The notes beneath the pieces were generated by a model that was not told the origin of the DNA, did not search any database, and saw only the letters and a list, made by a program, of their open reading frames with translations. The position numbers were made by a program, and so were the translations under genes. This document shows, one piece after another, positions 1 through 8,194 of a stretch of DNA of 64,000 bases (position 1 is its first letter; each line of letters starts with the position of its first letter). Origin of the DNA: Pseudomonas protegens (GTDB lineage Bacteria > Pseudomonadota > Gammaproteobacteria > Pseudomonadales > Pseudomonadaceae); assembly GCF_003363755.1 (NCBI RefSeq), contig NZ_CP031396.1:5426501-5490500 (forward strand). Reading direction: 5' to 3'.

Positions 1-2655
1 CACTCGACAATCCGCGATCATTTCGTCTTGCTGGCAAAGAACCAGCGCCGCGCCCAACCGGTATCCGCCGGCAGCGTGAGCAGTGAGCACGAGAAGAAGC
101 AAGTTGAAGTGCTGCGATTGATCCAGGCCTATCGGATGCGTGGCCACCAGGCAGCCCAGCTGGACCCGCTGGGGCTGTGGCAGCGTCCTGCACCTGCAGA
201 CCTGTCGATCAATCATTACGGCTTGACCAATGCCGATCTTGATACGACCTTCCGTGCCGGCGACCTGTTCATCGGCAAAGAGGAAGCGAGCCTACGCGAA
301 ATTCACGAAGCGTTGCAGCAGACATATTGCCGCACCATCGGCGCTGAATTCACGCACATCACCGATTCCGAACAGCGTCAGTGGTTCCAGCAGCGTCTGG
401 AAAGCGTACGCGGCCGTCCGACCTATTCCGCCGACATCAAGAGCCACCTGCTCGAGCGCGTCACCGCCGGCGAAGGCCTGGAAAAATACCTGGGTACCAA
501 ATACCCGGGCACCAAGCGTTTCGGTCTGGAAGGTGGTGAAAGCCTGATTCCAATGCTCGACGAGCTGATCCAGCGTTCCGGTTCCTACGGCACCAAGGAA
601 GTCGTGATCGGCATGGCTCACCGTGGCCGTCTCAACGTGCTGGTCAACACCTTCGGCAAGAACCCGCGCGAGCTGTTCGACGAGTTCGAAGGCAAGAAGA
701 AGGTCGAGCTGGGCTCCGGTGACGTTAAGTATCACCAGGGCTTCTCGTCCAACGTGATGACCGCCGGCGGCGAAGTGCACCTGGCCATGGCGTTCAACCC
801 GTCCCACCTGGAAATCGTTTCTCCAGTGGTCGAGGGTTCGGTGCGCGCCCGTCAGGATCGTCGCAACGACCAGACCGGCGACAAGGTTCTGCCGATCTCG
901 ATCCACGGTGACGCGGCGTTTGCCGGTCAGGGCGTGGTGATGGAAACCTTCCAGATGTCCCAGACCCGCGGTTTCCGTACCGGCGGCACTGTGCACATCG
1001 TCATCAACAACCAGGTAGGTTTCACCATCAGCAACCCGCTGGACTCGCGCTCCACCGAGTACGCTACCGACGTTGCGAAGATGATCCAGGCGCCGATCCT
1101 CCATGTGAATGGTGATGATCCGGAAGCCGTGTTGTTCGTGACCCAGCTGGCCATTGACTACCGCATGCAGTACAAGCGCGACGTGGTGATCGACCTGGTC
1201 TGCTACCGTCGTCGCGGCCACAACGAGGCCGACGAGCCAAGCGGCACCCAGCCACTGATGTATCAGCAGATCACCAAGCAGCGCACCACCCGTGAGCTGT
1301 ATGCCGATCGCCTGATCCAGAGCGGTGTGCTCGACGCAGAGCGTGTTCAGGCGAAAGTCGATGAGTACCGCAATGCGCTGGACAACGGTCTGCACGTAGT
1401 GAAGAGCCTGGTCAAGGAACCGAACAAAGAGTTGTTCGTGGACTGGCGTCCATACCTGGGCCACACCTGGACCGCACGTCACGACACCACCTTCGATCTC
1501 AAGACCCTGCAGGAACTGTCCGCCAAGTTGCTGGAGCTGCCGGAAGGCTTCGTGGTTCAGCGTCAGGTTGCGAAGATCTACGAAGACCGTCAGAAGATGC
1601 AAGCCGGCGGCCTGCCGATCAACTGGGGTTACGCTGAAACCATGGCGTACGCGACCCTGGCGTTCGAAGGTCACCCGATCCGCATGACCGGCCAGGACAT
1701 CGGCCGCGGCACCTTCTCGCACCGCCACGCCGTTCTGCACAACCAGAAAGATGCCAGCACTTATGTGCCGCTCAAGCATCTGTTCGAAGGGCAGCCGCGC
1801 TTTGACCTGTACGACTCCTTCCTGTCGGAAGAGGCGGTACTGGCATTCGAATACGGCTACTCGACCACCACGCCGAACGCGCTGGTGATCTGGGAAGCCC
1901 AGTTCGGCGACTTCGCCAACGGTGCGCAAGTGGTGATCGACCAGTTCATCACCAGCGGCGAGCACAAGTGGGGCCGTCTCTGCGGTCTGACCATGCTGCT
2001 GCCTCACGGTTACGAAGGTCAGGGCCCTGAGCACTCCTCGGCGCGTCTGGAGCGTTACCTGCAACTGTGTGCCGAGCACAACATTCAGGTGTGCATGCCG
2101 ACCACTCCGGCACAGATCTACCACTTGCTGCGCCGTCAGGTGATCCGCCCTCTGCGCAAGCCACTGGTGGTTCTGACTCCGAAGTCGCTGCTGCGCCACA
2201 AGCTGGCCATCTCGACTCTGGAAGATCTGGCCGAAGGTTCGTTCCAGACCGTGATTCCGGAAATCGACGTACTGGACCCGAAAAAGGTCGAGCGCCTGAT
2301 TCTGTGTAGCGGCAAGGTCTACTACGACCTATTGGAAAAACGCCGTGCCGAAGGTCGTGAAGACATCGCCGTCGTGCGTATTGAGCAGCTGTACCCGTTC
2401 CCTGAGGACGATCTGAACGAAGTCCTGGCTCCGTACACCAACCTCAAGCATGTGGTTTGGTGTCAGGAAGAGCCGATGAACCAGGGCGCCTGGTACTGCA
2501 GCCAGCACCATATGCGTCGCATCGTAGGCAATCACGACAAGTCGCTCGTACTCGAGTACGCGGGCCGTGACGCCTCTGCTGCGCCTGCTTGTGGCTACGC
2601 GTCGATGCACGCCGAGCAGCAGGAAAAACTGCTGCAAGATGCCTTCACTGTTTAA
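1..2655 (+). CDS. sucA: 2-oxoglutarate dehydrogenase E1 component, 5'-truncated by the window
   Basis: Thiamine-diphosphate enzyme of the TCA cycle. It decarboxylates 2-oxoglutarate and passes the succinyl group to the lipoyl arm of SucB. The frame is open from base 1 and codes plausible SucA sequence before the first start-like codon (TTG at 28), so the gene begins upstream. 884 codons are visible against roughly 940 in Pseudomonas, so about 60 N-terminal residues are missing. Recognisable motifs are GMAHRGRLNVL, the cofactor-binding stretch from GDAAFAGQ to NNQVGFT, and GRGTFSHRHAV at the start of the C-terminal transketolase-like half. It is followed after 42 bases by sucB on the same strand, the usual operon order. 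Confidence 0.98.
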   Translation, partial: HSTIRDHFVLLAKNQRRAQPVSAGSVSSEHEKKQVEVLRLIQAYRMRGHQAAQLDPLGLWQRPAPADLSINHYGLTNADLDTTFRAGDLFIGKEEASLREIHEALQQTYCRTIGAEFTHITDSEQRQWFQQRLESVRGRPTYSADIKSHLLERVTAGEGLEKYLGTKYPGTKRFGLEGGESLIPMLDELIQRSGSYGTKEVVIGMAHRGRLNVLVNTFGKNPRELFDEFEGKKKVELGSGDVKYHQGFSSNVMTAGGEVHLAMAFNPSHLEIVSPVVEGSVRARQDRRNDQTGDKVLPISIHGDAAFAGQGVVMETFQMSQTRGFRTGGTVHIVINNQVGFTISNPLDSRSTEYATDVAKMIQAPILHVNGDDPEAVLFVTQLAIDYRMQYKRDVVIDLVCYRRRGHNEADEPSGTQPLMYQQITKQRTTRELYADRLIQSGVLDAERVQAKVDEYRNALDNGLHVVKSLVKEPNKELFVDWRPYLGHTWTARHDTTFDLKTLQELSAKLLELPEGFVVQRQVAKIYEDRQKMQAGGLPINWGYAETMAYATLAFEGHPIRMTGQDIGRGTFSHRHAVLHNQKDASTYVPLKHLFEGQPRFDLYDSFLSEEAVLAFEYGYSTTTPNALVIWEAQFGDFANGAQVVIDQFITSGEHKWGRLCGLTMLLPHGYEGQGPEHSSARLERYLQLCAEHNIQVCMPTTPAQIYHLLRRQVIRPLRKPLVVLTPKSLLRHKLAISTLEDLAEGSFQTVIPEIDVLDPKKVERLILCSGKVYYDLLEKRRAEGREDIAVVRIEQLYPFPEDDLNEVLAPYTNLKHVVWCQEEPMNQGAWYCSQHHMRRIVGNHDKSLVLEYAGRDASAAPACGYASMHAEQQEKLLQDAFTV

Positions 2656-2697
2656 CGCCTTCGCGCACCTGAAACCGAATTTAAGGAACCACTGATA

Positions 2698-3915
2698 ATG
2701 GCTATCGAGATCAAAGCCCCCACTTTCCCGGAATCGGTTGCCGATGGCACCGTTGCCACCTGGCACAAGCAACCGGGCGAAGCCGTCAAGCGCGACGAGC
2801 TGATCGTCGACATCGAGACCGACAAGGTTGTGCTGGAAGTGCTGGCCACCGCTGATGGCGTACTGGGCGCTATCGTCAAGAACGAAGGCGACACCGTTCT
2901 GTCCGACGAAGTTCTGGGCTCCATCGTTGAAGGCGGTGCCGCTACCGCTGCTCCTGCCGCCGCTCCGGCCGCTGCCGCTGCTGCCCCGGCTGCCGCTGAC
3001 GGCGAAGACGATCCAATCGCCGCTCCTGCCGCGCGCAAGCTGGCTGAAGAAAACGGCATCAACATCGCTTCCGTTGCCGGTACCGGCAAAGGCGGTCGTG
3101 TGACCAAGGAAGACGTGGTGGCTGCCGTTGCCGCCAAGAAAGCCGCTCCGGCTGCCGCGCCTGCCAAGGCTCCGGCTCCAGCCGCTGCTGCTCCAGTCTT
3201 CGCTGCCGGCGATCGCGTCGAGAAGCGCGTACCTATGACCCGTCTGCGTGCCAAGGTTGCCGAGCGTCTGGTTGAAGCCCAGTCGAACATGGCGATGCTG
3301 ACCACCTTCAACGAAGTCGACATGACCGAAGTCATGGCTCTGCGTTCGAAGTACAAGGACCTGTTCGAGAAGTCCCACAATGGCGTGCGCCTGGGCTTCA
3401 TGTCGTTCTTCGTCAAGGCCGCCACCGAAGCGCTGAAGCGCTTCCCTGCGGTCAACGCTTCGATCGACGGTTCCGACATCGTCTACCACGGCTACGCCGA
3501 CATCGGTGTTGCGGTGTCCAGCGACCGTGGCCTGGTGGTTCCGGTTCTGCGTAACGCCGAGCTGATGAGCCTGGCCGAAATCGAAGGCGGCATCGCCACC
3601 TTCGGCAAGAAGGCCCGCGACGGCAAGCTGTCGATGGAAGAGATGACCGGTGGTACTTTCACCATCACCAACGGTGGTACTTTCGGCTCGATGATGTCGA
3701 CCCCGATCGTCAACCCACCGCAAGCCGCTATCCTGGGCATGCACAACATCCTGCAACGTCCTATGGCGATCAACGGTCAGGTAGTAATCCGTCCGATGAT
3801 GTACCTGGCGCTGTCCTACGATCACCGTCTGATCGACGGTAAAGAAGCTGTGACGTTCCTGGTGACCATCAAGAACCTGCTGGAAGACCCGGCGCGTCTG
3901 CTCCTGGACATCTAA
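2698..3915 (+). CDS. sucB: 2-oxoglutarate dehydrogenase E2, dihydrolipoyllysine succinyltransferase
   Basis: Core acyltransferase of the 2-oxoglutarate dehydrogenase complex; it moves succinyl from the lipoyl arm to CoA. The 405-residue protein has one lipoyl domain with the lipoylated lysine in ETDKVVLEV (K43), then an Ala/Pro-rich hinge at about 82-103. A peripheral-subunit-binding domain follows at about 104-142, then a second Ala/Pro hinge (about 147-170), and the CoA-acyltransferase domain. The catalytic signature SYDHRLIDGK lies near the C-terminus (H376, D380). The start ATG is preceded by TAAGGAA. It sits between sucA and lpdG. Confidence 0.98.
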   Translation: MAIEIKAPTFPESVADGTVATWHKQPGEAVKRDELIVDIETDKVVLEVLATADGVLGAIVKNEGDTVLSDEVLGSIVEGGAATAAPAAAPAAAAAAPAAADGEDDPIAAPAARKLAEENGINIASVAGTGKGGRVTKEDVVAAVAAKKAAPAAAPAKAPAPAAAAPVFAAGDRVEKRVPMTRLRAKVAERLVEAQSNMAMLTTFNEVDMTEVMALRSKYKDLFEKSHNGVRLGFMSFFVKAATEALKRFPAVNASIDGSDIVYHGYADIGVAVSSDRGLVVPVLRNAELMSLAEIEGGIATFGKKARDGKLSMEEMTGGTFTITNGGTFGSMMSTPIVNPPQAAILGMHNILQRPMAINGQVVIRPMMYLALSYDHRLIDGKEAVTFLVTIKNLLEDPARLLLDI

Positions 3916-4018
3916 AAAGCAGTTGCAAGCTGCAAGCGACAAGTTCCGAGCCCTTAAGGCAAGGGACTTCAAGCTTGCGGCTTGCGGCTTCTAGCTTGCC
4001 GTTAAAAGGAACCTTTTT
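3916..4018. repeat. Palindrome-prone CAAGCTGCAAG / CTTGCGGCTTGCGG repeat in the sucB-lpdG gap
   Basis: The 103-base gap contains CAAGCTGCAAGC-type motifs in its first third. Complementary CTTGCGGCTTGCGGCTT motifs and a further AGCTTGC fill the second half. The halves can pair imperfectly in the transcript, with the CCGAGCCCTTAAGGCAAGGG segment as the apical part. It lies inside the operon immediately before the lpdG ribosome-binding site (AAAAGGAA). I recognise this only as a repetitive intergenic palindrome; its class was not checked. Confidence 0.55.
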
Positions 4019-5455
4019 ATGACTCAGAAATTCGACGTAGTAGTGATTGGCGCGGGCCCAGGCGGTTATGTAGCTGCAATCAAGGCAGCACAGCTTGGTC
4101 TGACGACTGCTTGCATCGAGAAGTACACCGATAAAGAGGGCAAGCTGGCCCTCGGCGGTACTTGCCTGAACGTCGGTTGCATTCCTTCCAAGGCGCTGCT
4201 GGACAGCTCCTGGAAATTCCATGAGGCCCAGGACGGTTTCGCCATCCACGGTATCAGCCACGCTGGCGTGACCATGGACGTACCGGCCATGGTCGGTCGC
4301 AAGGCCAACATCGTCAAAGGCCTGACCAGCGGTGTTGCCACCCTGTTCAAAGCCAACGGCGTCACTTCGATCCAAGGCCACGGCAAACTGCTGGCCGGCA
4401 AGAAAGTCGAAGTCACCAAGCCGGACGGTTCGGTTGAAGTCATCGAAGCTGAAAACGTGATCCTGGCTCCAGGTTCGCGTCCAATCGACATTCCACCGGC
4501 CCCGGTCGATCAGAATGTCATCGTCGACTCCACCGGCGCCCTGGAATTCCAGGCCGTACCAAAACGTCTGGGCGTGATCGGCGCTGGCGTTATTGGTCTG
4601 GAACTGGGTTCGGTCTGGTCGCGTCTGGGCGCGCAAGTGACTGTCCTGGAAGCCCTGGACACCTTCCTGATGGCAGCTGACACCGCTGTTTCCAAGGAAG
4701 CGCTGAAAACCCTGACCAAGCAGGGTCTGGACATCAAGCTGGGCGCTCGCGTGACCGGCTCCAAGGTCAACGGCGAAGAAGTCGTGGTGACCTACACCGA
4801 CGCCAACGGCGAACAGACCATCACTTTCGACAAGCTGATTGTCGCCGTTGGTCGCCGTCCGGTGACCACCGATCTGCTGGCTGCCGACTGCGGCGTAACC
4901 CTCGACGAGCGCGGTTTCGTGCACGTTGACGATCACTGCGCTACTACCGTACCGGGCGTCTACGCCATTGGTGACGTGGTGCGCGGCATGATGCTGGCTC
5001 ACAAGGCCTCGGAAGAGGGCATCATGGTTGCCGAGCGCATCAAGGGCCACAAGGCCCAGATGAACTATGACCTGATCCCTTCGGTTATTTATACTCACCC
5101 GGAAATTGCATGGGTCGGTAAAACCGAGCAGGCCTTGAAAGCTGAAGGCGTTGAAGTTAACGTCGGCACCTTTCCGTTTGCCGCCAGCGGCCGTGCCATG
5201 GCAGCCAACGACACCGGTGGTTTCGTCAAAGTCATCGCCGATGCCAAGACTGACCGCGTATTGGGCGTCCACGTGATTGGCCCAAGCGCTGCGGAACTGG
5301 TTCAGCAAGGTGCAATCGGCATGGAATTCGGCACCAGCGCCGAAGACCTGGGCATGATGGTTTTCTCTCATCCGACCCTGTCCGAAGCCCTGCACGAAGC
5401 AGCTCTGGCTGTGAATGGCACTGCCATCCACATTGCCAACCGCAAGAAACGCTAA
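4019..5455 (+). CDS. lpdG: Dihydrolipoamide dehydrogenase (E3)
   Basis: FAD flavoprotein that reoxidises dihydrolipoyl groups of the 2-oxoglutarate dehydrogenase E2 and passes electrons to NAD+. The 478-residue protein begins with the FAD-binding VVIGAGPGGYVAA. It carries the redox-active disulfide in GGTCLNVGC (C49/C54), a central NAD-binding GVIGAGVIGLELG, the second FAD motif VYAIGDVV, and the C-terminal HPTLSEALHEA with the catalytic His-Glu pair. The start follows AAAAGGAACC. Placement inside the suc operon identifies it as the lpdG paralogue used by this complex. Confidence 0.97.
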   Translation: MTQKFDVVVIGAGPGGYVAAIKAAQLGLTTACIEKYTDKEGKLALGGTCLNVGCIPSKALLDSSWKFHEAQDGFAIHGISHAGVTMDVPAMVGRKANIVKGLTSGVATLFKANGVTSIQGHGKLLAGKKVEVTKPDGSVEVIEAENVILAPGSRPIDIPPAPVDQNVIVDSTGALEFQAVPKRLGVIGAGVIGLELGSVWSRLGAQVTVLEALDTFLMAADTAVSKEALKTLTKQGLDIKLGARVTGSKVNGEEVVVTYTDANGEQTITFDKLIVAVGRRPVTTDLLAADCGVTLDERGFVHVDDHCATTVPGVYAIGDVVRGMMLAHKASEEGIMVAERIKGHKAQMNYDLIPSVIYTHPEIAWVGKTEQALKAEGVEVNVGTFPFAASGRAMAANDTGGFVKVIADAKTDRVLGVHVIGPSAAELVQQGAIGMEFGTSAEDLGMMVFSHPTLSEALHEAALAVNGTAIHIANRKKR

Positions 5456-5546
5456 GCAATAATAAGAAACCACGGCGGTTGGCCCGTCGTGAGCCTTGTG
5501 CGCAAGACTCACCGCGGAATATCCGCTGGACTCGACCTCTTGAGGT

Positions 5547-5596
5547 AGCGCCACACACTGGACCGGGGCCCAGGCTCCGGGTTCAGGTGTGGCGCT
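5547..5596 (+). promoter_or_regulatory. Long stem-loop in the sucC leader
   Basis: AGCGCCACAC (5547-5556) is matched by GTGTGGCGCT (5587-5596), a perfect 10-base inverted repeat. Between the arms, CTGGACCGG and CCGGGTTCAG extend the stem with few mismatches. It lies in the unusually long (229-base) gap between lpdG and sucC, about 90 bases before the sucC start. There is no T-run after it, so it does not look like a simple terminator. A role in RNA processing, stability or differential expression of sucCD is inference. Confidence 0.5.
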
Positions 5597-5684
5597 GGTT
5601 TGAGAGTAGCGGTCACAGGTGGTGCGGCACTCAATCTTGAGCGCAGCGCCGAATGCGCAGTACCTAACGAAGACGGTAAAAAGC

Positions 5685-6851
5685 ATGAATCTTCACGAGT
5701 ATCAGGGTAAGCAGCTGTTCGCTGAATACGGCCTGCCAGTATCCAAAGGCTACGCGGTAGACACCCCGGAAGAAGCAGCAGAAGCTTGCGACAAAATCGG
5801 CGGCTCCGAGTGGGTTGTCAAAGCCCAGGTTCACGCCGGTGGTCGCGGTAAAGCGGGCGGCGTTAAGCTGGTTCGCAGCAAAGAAGACGCTAAGGCATTC
5901 GCTCAGCAGTGGTTGGGCAAGCGTCTGGTGACCTATCAGACTGACGCCAATGGCCAGCCTGTCACCAAGATCCTGGTTGAATCGTGCACTGATATCGCTA
6001 AAGAGCTGTACCTGGGCGCTGTCGTTGACCGTTCGAGCCGTCGCATCGTGTTCATGGCTTCCACCGAAGGTGGCGTGGACATCGAGAAAATCGCTCACGA
6101 CACTCCAGAAAAAATTCTGAAAGCCACTATCGACCCACTGGTTGGCGCTCAGCCATTCCAGGGTCGCGAGCTGGCTTTCCAGCTGGGTCTGGAAGGCAAG
6201 CAAGTTGCCCAGTTCGCCAAGATCTTCGTGGGTCTGGCCAAACTGTTCCAGGATCACGATCTGGCCCTGCTGGAAGTGAACCCGCTGGTGATCAAGGCTG
6301 ACGGCGATCTGCACTGCCTGGACGCCAAGATCAACATCGACGCCAACGCCATGTACCGTCAGCCTAAGCTGAAGACCTTCCACGATCCGTCGCAGGACGA
6401 TCCGCGCGAAGCGCACGCTGCCAAGTTCGAACTGAACTACGTAGCCCTGGAAGGCAACATCGGCTGCATGGTCAACGGTGCCGGCCTGGCCATGGGTACC
6501 ATGGACATCGTCAACCTGCACGGCGGTAAGCCAGCCAACTTCCTCGACGTGGGCGGCGGTGCTACCAAAGAGCGCGTGACCGAAGCTTTCAAGATCATCC
6601 TGTCCGACACCAACGTCGCAGCAGTACTGGTCAACATCTTCGGCGGCATCGTTCGCTGCGACATGATTGCCGAAGGCATCATCGGCGCTGTGAAAGAAGT
6701 CGGCGTGAAAATCCCGGTTGTTGTTCGCCTTGAAGGCAACAACGCTGAACTGGGCGCTAAAGTACTGGCAGAAAGCGGCTTGAACATCATCGCTGCTACC
6801 AGCCTGACCGACGCTGCTCAACAAGTTGTCAAAGCTGCGGAGGGCAAATAA
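5685..6851 (+). CDS. sucC: Succinate-CoA ligase (ADP-forming) beta subunit
   Basis: Beta subunit of succinyl-CoA synthetase, the substrate-level phosphorylation step of the TCA cycle. From ATG 5685 the protein is 388 residues, the normal length, and opens with MNLHEYQGKQLFAEYG. An ATP-grasp fold is indicated by VKAQVHAGGRGKAGGVKL and EVNPLV. The C-terminal CoA-ligase part shows GCMVNGAGLAMGTMD and NIFGGIVRCD. The reading frame is open further upstream (to 5619), but that extension does not resemble the family. The stop overlaps the sucD start by one base (TAATG), which implies translational coupling. Confidence 0.98.
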   Translation: MNLHEYQGKQLFAEYGLPVSKGYAVDTPEEAAEACDKIGGSEWVVKAQVHAGGRGKAGGVKLVRSKEDAKAFAQQWLGKRLVTYQTDANGQPVTKILVESCTDIAKELYLGAVVDRSSRRIVFMASTEGGVDIEKIAHDTPEKILKATIDPLVGAQPFQGRELAFQLGLEGKQVAQFAKIFVGLAKLFQDHDLALLEVNPLVIKADGDLHCLDAKINIDANAMYRQPKLKTFHDPSQDDPREAHAAKFELNYVALEGNIGCMVNGAGLAMGTMDIVNLHGGKPANFLDVGGGATKERVTEAFKIILSDTNVAAVLVNIFGGIVRCDMIAEGIIGAVKEVGVKIPVVVRLEGNNAELGAKVLAESGLNIIAATSLTDAAQQVVKAAEGK

Positions 6852-7732
6852 TGAGCGTCCTGATCAATAAAGACACCAAAGTTATCTGCCAGGGTATTAC
6901 CGGTTCGCAAGGTAGTTTCCACACCCAGCAAGCCATCGAATACGGCACCCAAATGGTGGGTGGCGTAACTCCTGGCAAAGGCGGCACCGAGCACCTGGGC
7001 CTGCCAGTGTTCAACACCGTGAAAGACGCTGTAGCTGCCACTGGCGCCACCGCCAGCGTGATCTACGTTCCGGCTCCTTTCTGCAAGGACTCGATCCTGG
7101 AAGCAGCTTTCGGCGGCATCAAGCTGATCGTCTGCATCACCGAAGGCATTCCTACCCTGGACATGCTGGACGCTAAAGTTAAGTGCGACGAGCTGGGTGT
7201 TACCCTGATCGGCCCTAACTGCCCAGGCGTGATCACTCCAGGCGAATGCAAGATCGGCATCATGCCAGGTCACATTCACTTGCCAGGCAAGGTCGGTATC
7301 GTTTCCCGTTCCGGCACCCTGACTTACGAAGCCGTCAAGCAGACCACTGACGCCGGTTTCGGTCAGTCCACCTGCGTCGGCATCGGTGGTGACCCGATCC
7401 CAGGCTCCAACTTCATCGACATCCTGAAGCTGTTCCAGGAAGACCCGAAGACCGAAGCGATCGTGATGATCGGCGAGATCGGCGGTTCGGCTGAAGAAGA
7501 AGCGGCTGCCTACATCAAGGCTCACGTGACCAAGCCGGTTGTTTCCTACATCGCTGGTGTGACTGCTCCTCCGGGCAAGCGCATGGGCCATGCTGGCGCA
7601 ATCATCTCTGGCGGCAAAGGCACTGCAGACGAGAAATTCGCTGCGCTGCAAGACGCAGGCGTGAAAACCGTGCGTTCGCTGGCAGACATCGGCAAGGCCC
7701 TGGCCGAGCTGACCGGTTGGGCTGTCAAGTAA
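6851..7732 (+). CDS. sucD: Succinate-CoA ligase alpha subunit
   Basis: Alpha subunit of succinyl-CoA synthetase; it binds CoA and carries the phosphohistidine intermediate. It has 293 residues. The N-terminal Rossmann CoA-binding motif is CQGITGSQGSFHT, and GPNCPGVITPGE is a family signature. The active-site histidine is H247 in RMGHAGAIISGG. The start overlaps the sucC stop. A strong terminator follows 28 bases after the stop, so this closes the suc operon. Confidence 0.98.
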   Translation: MSVLINKDTKVICQGITGSQGSFHTQQAIEYGTQMVGGVTPGKGGTEHLGLPVFNTVKDAVAATGATASVIYVPAPFCKDSILEAAFGGIKLIVCITEGIPTLDMLDAKVKCDELGVTLIGPNCPGVITPGECKIGIMPGHIHLPGKVGIVSRSGTLTYEAVKQTTDAGFGQSTCVGIGGDPIPGSNFIDILKLFQEDPKTEAIVMIGEIGGSAEEEAAAYIKAHVTKPVVSYIAGVTAPPGKRMGHAGAIISGGKGTADEKFAALQDAGVKTVRSLADIGKALAELTGWAVK

Positions 7733-7760
7733 GCCTCGCGCTTAACTGACGCTTCAACCA

Positions 7761-7790
7761 CAAAGGCCACCTTCGGGTGGCCTTTGTGCT
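7761..7790 (+). terminator. Rho-independent terminator of the suc operon
   Basis: CAAAGGCCAC and GTGGCCTTTG form a perfect 10-base stem around a CTTCGG tetraloop-type loop, followed by TGCTTTCT. Confidence 0.85.
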
Positions 7791-7797
7791 TTCTGCC

Positions 7798-7880
7798 GTA
7801 GGAGCCGGCTTGCTGGGAAGAGGCCTTCAGTTCAGTTGCTGCCTTGGGGGAGGGCTTCGCTGGCAAGCCAGCTCCTATAC
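7798..7880. repeat. REP-type element, inverted pair
   Basis: The left arm GTAGGAGCCGGCTTGCTGG (7798-7816) and the right arm GCTGGCAAGCCAGCTCCTAT (7859-7878) are inverted copies. They flank a variable centre of about 40 bases. This is the typical intergenic REP doublet of fluorescent pseudomonads. A very similar pair occurs at 15214-15291 and at 47549-47623. Confidence 0.75.
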
Positions 7881-8194
7881 AAGCCGCGCTTACCTAATTC
7901 GGCTTCTATAGGCTTCGGCTCCCAGCATGCTGGCTGGTGTGCGGGGATGGGATTAAGCCCGATGGAAATATAATTTCGAAAATGCGACATCCCAATGTCG
8001 CATATCAGAAAATTCTCATTGCGCCGGTGCGTTCGTCTTGCAGATTCGGTAGGCTAGCCGCCTCTTTTTGCGTCTGCTGCCCACAAGGTAACTGCGCGCT
8101 AAACGGGTCAGTCTTATACGGATTGACAGCATTTCCCTCACCCATAAGGGAAATCCCTCTCTAAATTCCGATTCAGTAGTGTGGTATTTCCTTA
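7881..8194 (+). promoter_or_regulatory. brnQ upstream region with two inverted repeats
   Basis: No gene is supported here. Two symmetric elements are visible. ATGCGACA/TGTCGCAT (7982-7989 and 7996-8003) is a perfect 8-base inverted repeat with a 6-base spacer. ATTTCCCT/AGGGAAAT (8131-8138 and 8147-8154) is a perfect 8-base repeat with an 8-base spacer. TTGACA at 8123-8128 is a good -35-like hexamer just before the second repeat, but no convincing -10 follows at 16-18 bases. Operator function is inference. Confidence 0.4.

Noticed and set aside
292..2199. 635-codon open frame antisense to sucA
   Set aside because: Shadow of a highly conserved gene on the other strand; composition is His/Gln/Val-rich as expected for reverse-complement shadows.
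7937..8164. 75-codon open frame upstream of brnQ
   Set aside because: No ribosome-binding site, no similarity pattern, and it spans two inverted repeats that look regulatory.
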